A stretch of 34,037 nucleotides of DNA from an uncultured Pseudomonadota bacterium (lineage in GTDB: Bacteria > Myxococcota_A > UBA796 > UBA9615): the NCBI GenBank assembly GCA_937891735.1, contig CALAGR010000128.1, positions 1-34,037 on the forward strand. Direction: 5' to 3'. Numbering within the stretch: the first letter of the stretch is position 1; the number at the start of each line of letters is the position of its first letter. The translations under genes and the position numbers were made by a program. Below, one piece after another: positions 11,358 to 18,573 of the stretch. Below the pieces are notes generated by a model, which did no database searches, was not told the DNA's origin, and saw only the letters and a list, made by a program, of their open reading frames with translations.

Positions 11358-12606
11358 TCAGGCGCTCCCGCAGCGCGTCGGGCTCGACGATCTCGTGCAC
11401 GTAGCCCGCGGCCACCGCGGTCGCCAACGACTCGTCCACCGCCACGCCGTCGCTTCCCAGGGCGACCCGCGCCGCCTCGGCGCCCATGGCGGACAGCCGC
11501 GCTCCCGGCAGGGCCAGCACCCGGTCCGCGGTGCACGACAGCACCGAGGCGCCGCCGTAGGACTTGCGCAGCACCACCGCGATGGAGCGGGTCGTCGTGC
11601 TGCCGTAGGCCCGCAGCAGGTCGGCGCCGAAGTTCAGGATCCCTGCCTGCTCCTGGGCCAGCCCGGGCAGGTAGCCGGGCACATCCACGAACGTCACCAG
11701 GGGCAGCCCGACGGCGTCGCAGAGCCGCACGAACGCCGCCGCCTTGCGGGAGGCGAGCACGTCGAGGCAGCCGGCGAGGTGTCTGGGCTGGGACGCGAGC
11801 ACCCCCGTGGCGCGGCCGCCGAACCGCAGCAGGCCGGTCACCAGGTTGGGCGCCCAGTCCGGCCGCAGCTCGTCCAGCGGGGCGTCCCCGAGGGCGTCGA
11901 GCACGCCGCGCACGTCGTAGGGACGGCGGAAGTCGTCGGGGATCAGCCCTGCCAGCGTCTGGGGCTGCAGGTGCACCGCCGGCGTGTCCCGGAGCGCGTG
12001 GATCCAGCCCCGCAGCCGGCTGATCGCCCCCGCGTCGTCGTCGGCCAGCGCGTGGGCGGTGCCCGTCCTGGTGGCGTGCATGGCGGCGCCGCCCAGGGCG
12101 TCCATGCCCACCTCCTGACCCGTGGCCTGCTGCACCCCGCGGGGTCCGACCACGAACAGGAACGAGCGCTCCCGCACCAGGACCACCAGATCGCACAGGG
12201 CCACCGCGTAGGCCGACGCGCCGACCCCGACGCCCAGCACCGCAGCGAGCTGGGGCACCACCCCCCCCAGGCGAACATGCGCTCCGAGCAGGCGCTCCCA
12301 CCCCTGCACCGCGTGGATCCCCTCCTCCACGCGCACCCCGTCGCACTGGTGGATCGCGATGACGGGGGTGCCGCGCTGTCCCGCCTGAAGGAGGAGGCGC
12401 GCCACCTTGCTCGCCGATCCCTCACCCAGGGCGCCCCGCCGCACCGCGGGGTCGTGGGCGTAGACCGCCACCTGCCGTCCGTGCACCCGCGCGAAGCCGC
12501 ACCGCACCGCCCAGGCCGGCGAGCCGTCCCGCTCGCACGCATCGCGCTCCCACTCCACGAAAGAGTCCGGATCGCACAAGGCGTGCAGGCGCTCTGCGAC
12601 GGTCAT
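11338..12606 (-). CDS. Acyl-CoA carboxylase beta-subunit-like carboxyltransferase
   Basis: Crotonase-fold carboxyltransferase of the propionyl/acetyl/methylcrotonyl-CoA carboxylase beta family. N-half motifs include GRMTVAERLHALCDPDSFVEW (family GRLTxxERIxxLLDPGSF) and GGVVPQLAAVLGVGVGASAYA, the first oxyanion region. C-half motifs include FVDVPGYLPGLAQEQ and RKSYGGASVLSC. It is shorter than the roughly 510-530 aa of most members. No biotin carboxylase or biotin carrier gene is adjacent, so it may share a distant alpha subunit. ATG 12606 is the first conventional start, but the family's conserved block begins only two residues upstream (GRM), and the frame stays open to a CTG at 12678 that overlaps the upstream stop as CTGA. 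The true N-terminus may therefore be longer. It overlaps the convergent M23 gene by 20 nt. Confidence 0.85.
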   Translation of the reverse strand: MTVAERLHALCDPDSFVEWERDACERDGSPAWAVRCGFARVHGRQVAVYAHDPAVRRGALGEGSASKVARLLLQAGQRGTPVIAIHQCDGVRVEEGIHAVQGWERLLGAHVRLGGVVPQLAAVLGVGVGASAYAVALCDLVVLVRERSFLFVVGPRGVQQATGQEVGMDALGGAAMHATRTGTAHALADDDAGAISRLRGWIHALRDTPAVHLQPQTLAGLIPDDFRRPYDVRGVLDALGDAPLDELRPDWAPNLVTGLLRFGGRATGVLASQPRHLAGCLDVLASRKAAAFVRLCDAVGLPLVTFVDVPGYLPGLAQEQAGILNFGADLLRAYGSTTTRSIAVVLRKSYGGASVLSCTADRVLALPGARLSAMGAEAARVALGSDGVAVDESLATAVAAGYVHEIVEPDALRERLISLLQA

Positions 12607-12674
12607 GCGTCCCAGGCGGCGAAGGCGGTGGTACAGGAGCGGGTCCCCGGGCTCGGCCGGGTCCAGCGGTGGGC

Positions 12675-13010
12675 TCAGGAATCTTCCGACGTGGACACGT
12701 AGAGGGGCTTCAGGGAGCCCGGCTCGACCTCGACCGTGTTCACTTCGTCGAACGTGACGCTGATCGGCAGGTCCATCAGCCGCAGCAGCGAATGAAGGTG
12801 CCGGGCGTGGTTCTCGACCGTGTCCTGCGTGACCTTGCTCGCCACCGGCAGGCCCAGGAAGGCCCGCCCGTCGGACTCGCCGGTCCGAATGCGTTCCCAC
12901 ATGGGGCGCAGGTGCAGCGACTCTTCCAGCCTCTGCTCAAGGAGCCTGATGCTGTCCGGGTCGACGTACGCGACCACCAGCGTCGTCCCCTCGTCGTCCT
13001 CTTCACTCAT
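12675..13010 (-). CDS. Uncharacterised 111-aa acidic protein upstream of the carboxyltransferase
   Basis: Not recognised. It starts with an acidic MSEEDDEG segment and has a strand-like VVAYVDPDSI, a helical middle rich in Glu, Leu and Arg, and a second strand-like stretch ISVTFDEVNTVEVEPG. There are no Cys residues, signal peptide or membrane segment. A GAGG ribosome site lies 5-6 nt before ATG 13010. Its stop codon overlaps or directly precedes the start of the carboxyltransferase gene, so the two are probably cotranscribed and may work together. Acyl-CoA carboxylases sometimes have small epsilon subunits, but I see no sequence reason to call it one. Confidence 0.65.
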   Translation of the reverse strand: MSEEDDEGTTLVVAYVDPDSIRLLEQRLEESLHLRPMWERIRTGESDGRAFLGLPVASKVTQDTVENHARHLHSLLRLMDLPISVTFDEVNTVEVEPGSLKPLYVSTSEDS

Positions 13011-13069
13011 GGAGCCTCACCCGTAGAACCGGCAGCCGTTCAGTACCACGGCTCCGAGCGTCTGGGTCG

Positions 13070-13075
13070 TACCAT
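13070..13075 (-). promoter_or_regulatory. Candidate -10 (TATGGT) for the 111-aa protein / carboxyltransferase unit
   Basis: Minus-strand TATGGT lies about 60 nt before ATG 13010 in the 96-nt gap between this unit and the upstream TPR-thioredoxin gene. No well-spaced -35 is visible, so this is weak. Confidence 0.2.
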
Positions 13076-13106
13076 ACCGGTGCGCCGTACTCAAGCCGGT
13101 GAGGGC

Positions 13107-15221
13107 TCAGGGAGACGCCAGCAGGGCCCGGATCTCCCCTTCGATCCGCGCGCCCGCGCCGCTCCCGTATCCCTGATGGTGGTGGCGAACGACGCCGTCC
13201 CGACCCACAACGAACGTGGACGGGATCCCCTTGACCCTCCAGGCCGCCTGGCTCGCCTTCCCGTCGGGACTCCACGCGCCGTCCATCGACAGGTTCGCCG
13301 TCGCCCAGAACGCGCTGGCCTTGTCCCGCTCGGTGTCCACCGACACGAGCAGGAACGTGACGGGCTCTCCCGCCAGCGCCTCGGCGGCGGACTGCAGCTC
13401 GGGGATGGCGCGTTTGCATGGGCCGCACCACGTCGCCCAGAAGTCCACGACGACGACCCGCCCCCGCAGGTCCGCGAGGCTGCGCTTCGCCCCGTCCAGG
13501 GTGGTGACCAGCAGCTCGGGGGCCGGCTCGTCGACCAACGGGTGCTGCTCCCTGCGGCCCGCCGCGATGGACGAAGGGCCCGTCTGCTCGGCGCGCCTCA
13601 CGTCCGCGGCTGCGAGCAGCGCCTGCCACGCCGCCTCGTCGTCCACGCCGCCCAGGTCGGGTCGCCCGTCGGTGAACCGGCGGAGCGCGTGCGGGGCCGC
13701 GTCGGCGGACGACTCACCGTCCTCGAGCAGGGCCGCCACGTGCTCCAGATCTGCCTCCCGGGCGAACGCCAGCTCCCCCCGCTCCTCGGCGAGCTCCGCG
13801 ACCAGGGCCCAGGCGTCGGGGAGCGTGTGGTCGCTGGCCCAGGCGGCCTGGATCGCCAGGGCTCGGGCCCCATCGGCGTCCCCGGCGTTCGCCGAGAGGC
13901 GGGCCCGCCGCAGCTGCAGCTCCGCCAGGAAGTGGCGCCGCCCGCTCATCGCTTCGGCGAAGGGCAGGGCCCCGTACCGCTCCCAGGGATCCCACCCGCC
14001 GGCGAGCACCGCGTCCTCCGCCCGCAGCAGCGCGTTCGTGGCCGCGTCGGCCTCCGACAGGCTGCTCAGCTCCATCCAGGCGCGCGCGTCCGCGGGATCG
14101 TGCCGCACCAGGGTGCGCAGCTGCTGCGTGGCCACGTCGCTCCGCGGGGGATCGGTGGCCTGCGCCGCCAGCACCACGCGCCACCGCCAGCGCTGCACCA
14201 TGGCGTGGCCGTCTTCGGGGTCGGGCGCGATGGCCAGCAGCTGGGTCAGCCGCTCCGCCGGATCCTGGGTGACGTTGGCGCGATTCGTCGCCGCGTACAG
14301 CGTGCGATACACGGTGGGCACCACGAACGAGCCCTTGAACCACTGGCTGTTGTCCGCGACGTCGAAGTCCGGGTGCTCCTTGCGCAGCTCCACCAGCAGG
14401 CTCGCCCCGCCCTTGGCGTTCTTGCGGCGGTCGTGGAACTTGAGGATCTCGTTGGCGAGCACCGGATCGGCCAGCGCCCGGCCGCGCAGGGCCTCGATCC
14501 GAGCCAGGACCCGCTCCCGGGCGGGCTCGACGTCGTCGCCCCACTCCCCCGTCCAGAGCAGCGCGCAGACCTCGGCGGCCCACGGATCCGTGCCCAGCAC
14601 ATCCAGGCACAGGGCCTCGAATCGCGCGACGTCGTGCTCCCCGGCGGCCTGCTGGACGGCGCTGATGCGGCCCTGCAGCCCTGCCGGACGCACGGCGTGG
14701 GCCGCCACCCCGTCCGCGAGGGCCTCGACGCCGAGCCCCGCCCGATACCGCAGGTCCCGGCGGCTGATGAGGGCGGCGTAGCGCACCTCGGCGGTCTGGG
14801 CCTCCGCCAGCACCCGCTCGATGAGGTCGAAGGAGGCGAGCACCCAGTCCGACTCGGCGTTGGTGAACTTGTCCCGGCGGTGCATCGCCATGCTCGCCCG
14901 CACGACACGGAGCTGGCTGTGGGGATCCTGGGGCCGCAGGTCCGCCAGGGCCTGCCACGACGCCTCCACCTCGGGGCCGTTGCCGCGCCCCCACACCAGG
15001 GCCTCGGCCAGCAGACCCCAGGTGTAGCCCTCGGTGGGATCGGCGTACAGGGATCGTCCCAGCACGCTGATCGCGTCCTCGATCTCGCCCCGCGCGAGGT
15101 GCTGCTGCGCGAGGTTGAGCAGTCGCCCGGGGTGCTCCGCGTCGCGAGGCCCGGCCCGGACCGGGGCCGGCAGGACGAGCACGAGGAGGGCAAGGAGCAC
15201 CGGGATCGCCCGGAGGCTCAT
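13107..15221 (-). CDS. Exported TPR protein with C-terminal TlpA-like thioredoxin domain
   Basis: A 704-aa protein. A signal peptide (MSLRAIPVLLALLVLVLPAPVRA) directs it out of the cytoplasm. Residues about 25-560 are helical and alanine-rich with TPR-like repeats, for example LLNLAQQHLARGEIEDAISVLGRSLYADP. From about 565 there is a TlpA/AhpC-type thioredoxin fold with DFWATWCGPCK (Cys599, Cys602), the cis-Pro segment KGIPSTFVVGRDG, and a terminal helix. Such domains reduce disulfides or act in cytochrome c maturation outside the cytoplasm. The TPR array would supply a protein-binding platform. ATG 15221 overlaps the stop of the PLD lipoprotein gene as ATGA, so the two are translationally coupled and may share a cell-envelope function. 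Confidence 0.85.
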   Translation of the reverse strand: MSLRAIPVLLALLVLVLPAPVRAGPRDAEHPGRLLNLAQQHLARGEIEDAISVLGRSLYADPTEGYTWGLLAEALVWGRGNGPEVEASWQALADLRPQDPHSQLRVVRASMAMHRRDKFTNAESDWVLASFDLIERVLAEAQTAEVRYAALISRRDLRYRAGLGVEALADGVAAHAVRPAGLQGRISAVQQAAGEHDVARFEALCLDVLGTDPWAAEVCALLWTGEWGDDVEPARERVLARIEALRGRALADPVLANEILKFHDRRKNAKGGASLLVELRKEHPDFDVADNSQWFKGSFVVPTVYRTLYAATNRANVTQDPAERLTQLLAIAPDPEDGHAMVQRWRWRVVLAAQATDPPRSDVATQQLRTLVRHDPADARAWMELSSLSEADAATNALLRAEDAVLAGGWDPWERYGALPFAEAMSGRRHFLAELQLRRARLSANAGDADGARALAIQAAWASDHTLPDAWALVAELAEERGELAFAREADLEHVAALLEDGESSADAAPHALRRFTDGRPDLGGVDDEAAWQALLAAADVRRAEQTGPSSIAAGRREQHPLVDEPAPELLVTTLDGAKRSLADLRGRVVVVDFWATWCGPCKRAIPELQSAAEALAGEPVTFLLVSVDTERDKASAFWATANLSMDGAWSPDGKASQAAWRVKGIPSTFVVGRDGVVRHHHQGYGSGAGARIEGEIRALLASP

Positions 15222-16252
15222 GGGTCTCCCTCGGCCCACAGCGCGTCGAACCACTGCTCGAAGTCGGCGACGGGCGCCGCGAGGTCGGTCCACACGCCCA
15301 CCTCGTGGTTGCGCTCGAACCCGCTCGTCGAGATGTTGGCCGACTGGACCTGCAGCCCGTCGTCGATGAGGAAGGTCTTGGCGTGGGTGATCCGGTCCGG
15401 CCGCTCCCAGCGCATGTCCACGCCGCGGTCCTCCAGCCAGTTGACGGCCTCGGTGTTGCGCTCGTTGTTGTCCAGCTGCCAGTCGCTCAGCTCCGCCACG
15501 CCGCGTACCGTCACGCCGCGGGCGGCCGCGTCGGCCAGGGCTCCGAACAGCTGCATGGCCGGCGCGCTCATGTTCCCGGGCTGCAGATACGTCGCGTACA
15601 TCGTGAAGTCCACGCGGCGCCCCGCCTGGGACAGCTTGTCCAGCAGCCGGGCCAGGATCTCGCCCTCGACCACCGTGCGCACGTGGGGTGAGCCGCTCTG
15701 GTCCACGTTGGGCGCCCCCCGCCAGGCCACGTTCTGCCAGACCTCGTCGAACCAGGCCTGGGCGTACGCCGGGGGCGGGCCGTTGCGGACGAGCAGGTTG
15801 CACTCGTGGTTCCGCTCGATGGATGACGTGGACCAGTTGGTGCTGCCCAGGATCGCCACCGCTCCGTCCGCGGCGAGCATCTTGGCGTGCAGGGTGGTCT
15901 CGGGCAGGTCATCGAGCCGCGCGTCCACCCCGCCGGCGTCGAGCCGCGCGACTCCGTCGATGTTGTCGTCGATCTCGTCGTCCAGGAGCACCCGCACCGC
16001 GACCCCGCGCTCCGCCGCCGCGATGAGCAGGGCGACGATCTCGTCCGTAGGCGCGCCCGGGAACAGCTCGAACTGGGCCACCACCAGGGTCTCGGTGGCG
16101 CCCTCGATGAGGTCGCGCACGGCGCCCAGATAGGCGTCGTCGCACACCAGCTCGGCGTTCGGGTCGTCGGGGCCGGGCACGGCGACCGGCTCGCAGCCCA
16201 CCGTGGCGCAGCCCGCCACGAACGCCACGAGCACGAGCCCGAGCATGCGCAT
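15218..16252 (-). CDS. Phospholipase D-family lipoprotein with two HKD motifs
   Basis: A 344-aa lipoprotein: the signal sequence ends in FVAGC with Cys15 as lipidation site. Two complete PLD catalytic motifs follow: His122-x-Lys124-x4-Asp129 (HAKMLAAD, then ILGSTNWS) and His290-x-Lys292-x4-Asp297 (HAKTFLID, then QSANIS). Both halves needed for a monomeric active site are present. Members cleave or transfer phosphodiester-linked groups in phospholipids or nucleic acids; the substrate is unclear. ATG 16252 is preferred over a longer start at 16342 because it gives a clean lipoprotein signal and lies 7 nt after TAGCGT, whose TAG is the stop of the upstream gene. It is coupled downstream to the TPR-thioredoxin gene through an ATGA overlap. 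Confidence 0.88.
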   Translation of the reverse strand: MRMLGLVLVAFVAGCATVGCEPVAVPGPDDPNAELVCDDAYLGAVRDLIEGATETLVVAQFELFPGAPTDEIVALLIAAAERGVAVRVLLDDEIDDNIDGVARLDAGGVDARLDDLPETTLHAKMLAADGAVAILGSTNWSTSSIERNHECNLLVRNGPPPAYAQAWFDEVWQNVAWRGAPNVDQSGSPHVRTVVEGEILARLLDKLSQAGRRVDFTMYATYLQPGNMSAPAMQLFGALADAAARGVTVRGVAELSDWQLDNNERNTEAVNWLEDRGVDMRWERPDRITHAKTFLIDDGLQVQSANISTSGFERNHEVGVWTDLAAPVADFEQWFDALWAEGDP

Positions 16253-16259
16253 GGGAGCG

Positions 16260-16265
16260 ACGCTA
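16260..16265 (-). promoter_or_regulatory. Putative leaderless -10 (TAGCGT) for the PLD lipoprotein gene
   Basis: Minus-strand TAGCGT followed by 7 nt (CGCTCCC) and ATG 16252. Its TAG is the stop codon of the upstream 177-aa gene. No Shine-Dalgarno sequence is visible. Confidence 0.42.
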
Positions 16266-16796
16266 GTCGTTGGACGGCTCGGACGAAGGACGGGAGTGGT
16301 GGGTCGGCACGTCGCCGAAGACCGGGTCGCCGTCGAGGTCATCGAGCTCCAGGCTGTCTGCGTGGTCCGGCTCGGGGCCCCCGTGCTCGGTCCACAGATC
16401 CGCCGGGGCGAGGGAGGGCGACGAGGTGCTGGGGGAGTTCAGCTGGCTGACCGGAGCCAGGCCGGCCCCGGTGTCGGACAGCGGAGGCGCCGCGGGCCGG
16501 GACGCGAGCTCGCTGCGGATCTCGGCCTCGGGGGTGTTCGTGTCCAGGAGCTGGAACTCCGCGAACCCGTCCTTGCGCGTGTCCACCGCCTCGGCCCGCA
16601 GCTCGACCGCCTGCAGCGTCGGGTGGGTCGTGATCTGGAGGTAGGCCCTGGCGAGGGCCGCGATCGTGGCCTCCTGCAACGTGATGACGTCGCCGGCGGC
16701 GGTCTCGATGCGGGCGCGCAGGTGCTGGTGGCCGTCCGGTACGCCCACCAGGACCCGGAGCACCTCGCGGTTGCGGAGCAGCAGGTTGAAGTCCAT
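16263..16796 (-). CDS. Uncharacterised 177-aa protein, PilZ-length N-domain with disordered tail
   Basis: Not recognised. Residues about 1-95 look like a compact alpha/beta domain (MDFNLLLRNREVLRVLVGVPDG, then VITLQEATIAALARAYLQITTHP and a strand LQAVELRAEAV). The rest is low-complexity, rich in Pro, Ser, Asp and Glu, and probably disordered. There is no signal peptide, so it is probably cytoplasmic. ATG 16796 is chosen over an upstream start at 16883 because the upstream extension is Arg/Gly-rich shadow sequence and because TACCGT lies exactly 6 nt before ATG. It is the first gene of a minus-strand run with the PLD lipoprotein and TPR-thioredoxin genes, and is divergent from the B-box-like gene 30 nt away. 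Confidence 0.65.
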   Translation of the reverse strand: MDFNLLLRNREVLRVLVGVPDGHQHLRARIETAAGDVITLQEATIAALARAYLQITTHPTLQAVELRAEAVDTRKDGFAEFQLLDTNTPEAEIRSELASRPAAPPLSDTGAGLAPVSQLNSPSTSSPSLAPADLWTEHGGPEPDHADSLELDDLDGDPVFGDVPTHHSRPSSEPSND

Positions 16797-16802
16797 CGTG
16801 GG

Positions 16803-16808
16803 ACGGTA
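16803..16808 (-). promoter_or_regulatory. Putative leaderless -10 (TACCGT) for the 177-aa gene, within a GGTACC palindrome
   Basis: Minus-strand TACCGT followed by 6 nt (CCCACG) and ATG 16796. It overlaps GGTACC (16806-16811). On the plus strand TACCAG (16807-16812) precedes TTG 16818 by 5 nt and ATG 16827 by 14 nt, so a second divergent element may share the palindrome, but this one lacks the final T. Confidence 0.42.
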
Positions 16809-16826
16809 CCAGCGCCCTTGCTCTAC

Positions 16827-17375
16827 ATGAACCACAGCACCACCGTCCCTCCACTTCCGCCCGGCGCGATCTGCGTGCACCACCCCGAGCGCGCCGCCGC
16901 GCGAGCCTGCGCGCGGTGCGGCGGCTTCGTCTGCAGCGGCTGTCTGGTGGGCGACGATCTGTGCGAGGACTGCAAGCGCCGCCTGCTTCGGGAAGGCACT
17001 CCCTGGTCGCCCGCCGAGAAGGCCCGGGCCCAGGCCCGACGCTGGGGGCGGACGGCGGAGCGACTGCTGCGCGTGGAGCTGTTCCTGGGCGCGGTCGCGG
17101 CCCTCATCCTGGTGGCGGTCACCATCGGCGCGGCCCCGCCGGTGCTGCGCCCCGTCGCGCTGGCCGACTGGGTGCTCACCTCGGTGGCGGGCCTGGGCGT
17201 GGCGGTGGCGGCGGCCCAGAGCTGGCGATGGAGCGAGCGCGGGCGGCCGGGACCGGCCGTCTCCGGCGTGGTCCGCACGATCGACGCGGTCCCCCTGGTG
17301 CTGCTGGGGTTGCTGCCGGGGGCGCTCAGCGTCGCCCCGGCGCTCAGCGCGTTGAGGCGGGCCGCCGGGGGCTGA
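16827..17375 (+). CDS. B-box-like zinc-binding membrane protein (182 aa)
   Basis: The N-terminus holds a ring of putative zinc ligands resembling a B-box: Cys16-x2-His19-x8-Cys28-x2-Cys31-x4-Cys36-x2-Cys39-x6-Cys46-x2-Cys49, in a context (CVHHPERAAARACARCGG) common in bacterial B-box-type proteins. A basic helix follows, then two or three hydrophobic segments (about 79-98, 108-127 and 145-168), so it should sit in the inner membrane with the zinc domain on one side. The function is unknown. ATG 16827 lacks a clear ribosome site and TTG 16818 is an alternative. It is convergent with the Ig-like lipoprotein gene, with 39 nt between the stops and no obvious hairpin terminator. Confidence 0.8.
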   Translation: MNHSTTVPPLPPGAICVHHPERAAARACARCGGFVCSGCLVGDDLCEDCKRRLLREGTPWSPAEKARAQARRWGRTAERLLRVELFLGAVAALILVAVTIGAAPPVLRPVALADWVLTSVAGLGVAVAAAQSWRWSERGRPGPAVSGVVRTIDAVPLVLLGLLPGALSVAPALSALRRAAGG

Positions 17376-17414
17376 CTGCGACGAGGGGATCCGAGGCGCG
17401 GACCAGCAGCCGGA

Positions 17415-18560
17415 TCAACGGTCCTCGGGCACGTACTCGGGGCAGAGCTCGTAGACGCCGTCGCCGTCGCTGTCGTAGCGCGCGTCGTCCCCGGTGCAGA
17501 TGAAGCCGCCAAACGAGCTGTGAATGATGTCCGCGCAGGTGCGGAGCCGCAGGCCCGTGCCCCGGTACTCGCCGATCACGTCCTGGGCCTCGGCCCGCAG
17601 GCAGCGGGACTCGCGGCCCAGGGACGGGCAGGGCTCGCACGTTCCCCCTGCGAACTCGGTGTACAGGTCGCAGAACGTGGTGTCTTCGGGGAACTGTCCA
17701 CCCCCGGGGACCAGGCTGTCCAGACCGGTGGTGTCGATGAAGGCGCCGAACGAGTGGATGTACAGCCCCTCCTGCTGGGGCAGGACGGTGGCGCGCATGT
17801 CCCAGTCCCGCATCGCGAACTGCTGGGTGTTCGTGTCGGTGCCGTCGGCCGTGGAGCCGCTGCCGGGGGCGAAGCGCCCACCCGAGGCGAGCAGATCGGG
17901 GTTGTCCCAGGTGGCCGGCCGGTCGTCTCCGGTTCCGAGCACGCCGTCCGGGCCCGCGGTGATGATCGCGGTCTCGGCGCACTGGTCCTGCAGCATCGAT
18001 CCGGGCACGGTCTGGGCCAGCACCAGGTGCAGCTCGCCGGACTCCGGCTCCGCGTCCTCGTGCACCGCCAGCAGGAAGGAGATGTCCGGCGCGTTGGGGG
18101 CGATGGGCAGGTCTTCCAGGCCCGACAGGTCCAGCGGCAGGATCGCCCAGGTCTGTTCGGGCAGCTCGTCGATCTCGTCGTCGTTCAGCGGGAACCCGAG
18201 CAGCGACGTCTCGAACTCGAAGTGGCCTGCGCCGTCGACGTTGGTCCAGGTGACCTCCACGTCGTACTGCGTGTCTGGCTGCAGCGGCTCGGTCGGCTCG
18301 AACCGTCGCACCACGGTGCGCGGATCGCCGGTCACCTCGCCGGGCAGGACGACGTTGCCGGGGCCGAGGAGCGTGAAGCTCACGCCCTGGGGGATCCGGT
18401 CCCACTGCACCTGAATGACCGTGGTGCCGGGCACGTGGCGCGCTTCGTCCTCGGGCGTCGTGCTCACGATGCTGGCCGGCAGATCGGGGGTGCCCACCGG
18501 CTCTTCCCAGGGGGTGCAGGCGGGCAGGAGCACGATCAGGGCCAGGGCGAGGTGTCGCAT
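17415..18560 (-). CDS. Lipoprotein with Big_5-type Ig-like domain
   Basis: A 381-aa lipoprotein: MRHLALALIVLLPAC with Cys15 as lipidation site. Residues about 25-110 resemble a bacterial Ig-like (Big_5) domain: ARHVPGTTVIQVQWDRIP, then EPTEPLQPDTQYDVEVTW. The remaining two thirds is an unrecognised Cys-containing domain, ending with a calcium-loop-like DSDGDGVYELC. It is probably an outer-membrane or surface protein. ATG 18560 follows the stop of the upstream alpha/alpha-barrel lipoprotein gene by 10 nt. TAGGCT, which includes that stop, is 7 nt before ATG and could give it its own leaderless transcript. Otherwise it would be read through from upstream. Confidence 0.8.
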   Translation of the reverse strand: MRHLALALIVLLPACTPWEEPVGTPDLPASIVSTTPEDEARHVPGTTVIQVQWDRIPQGVSFTLLGPGNVVLPGEVTGDPRTVVRRFEPTEPLQPDTQYDVEVTWTNVDGAGHFEFETSLLGFPLNDDEIDELPEQTWAILPLDLSGLEDLPIAPNAPDISFLLAVHEDAEPESGELHLVLAQTVPGSMLQDQCAETAIITAGPDGVLGTGDDRPATWDNPDLLASGGRFAPGSGSTADGTDTNTQQFAMRDWDMRATVLPQQEGLYIHSFGAFIDTTGLDSLVPGGGQFPEDTTFCDLYTEFAGGTCEPCPSLGRESRCLRAEAQDVIGEYRGTGLRLRTCADIIHSSFGGFICTGDDARYDSDGDGVYELCPEYVPEDR

Positions 18561-18567
18561 CGCGCCC

Positions 18568-18573
18568 AGCCTA
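18568..18573 (-). promoter_or_regulatory. Putative leaderless -10 (TAGGCT) for the Ig-like lipoprotein gene
   Basis: Minus-strand TAGGCT followed by 7 nt (GGGCGCG) and ATG 18560. The TAG is the stop codon of the upstream gene. The same hexamer precedes the threonine aldolase gene at 26945. Confidence 0.42.

Noticed and set aside
12669..16133. 1154-codon plus-strand frame across the carboxyltransferase-partner, TPR and PLD genes
   Set aside because: Spans several real minus-strand genes and has shadow-type composition.
17376..17414. Intrinsic terminator between convergent genes
   Set aside because: No GC-stem plus T-tract visible on either strand; the same holds for the 4-6 nt convergent gaps elsewhere.
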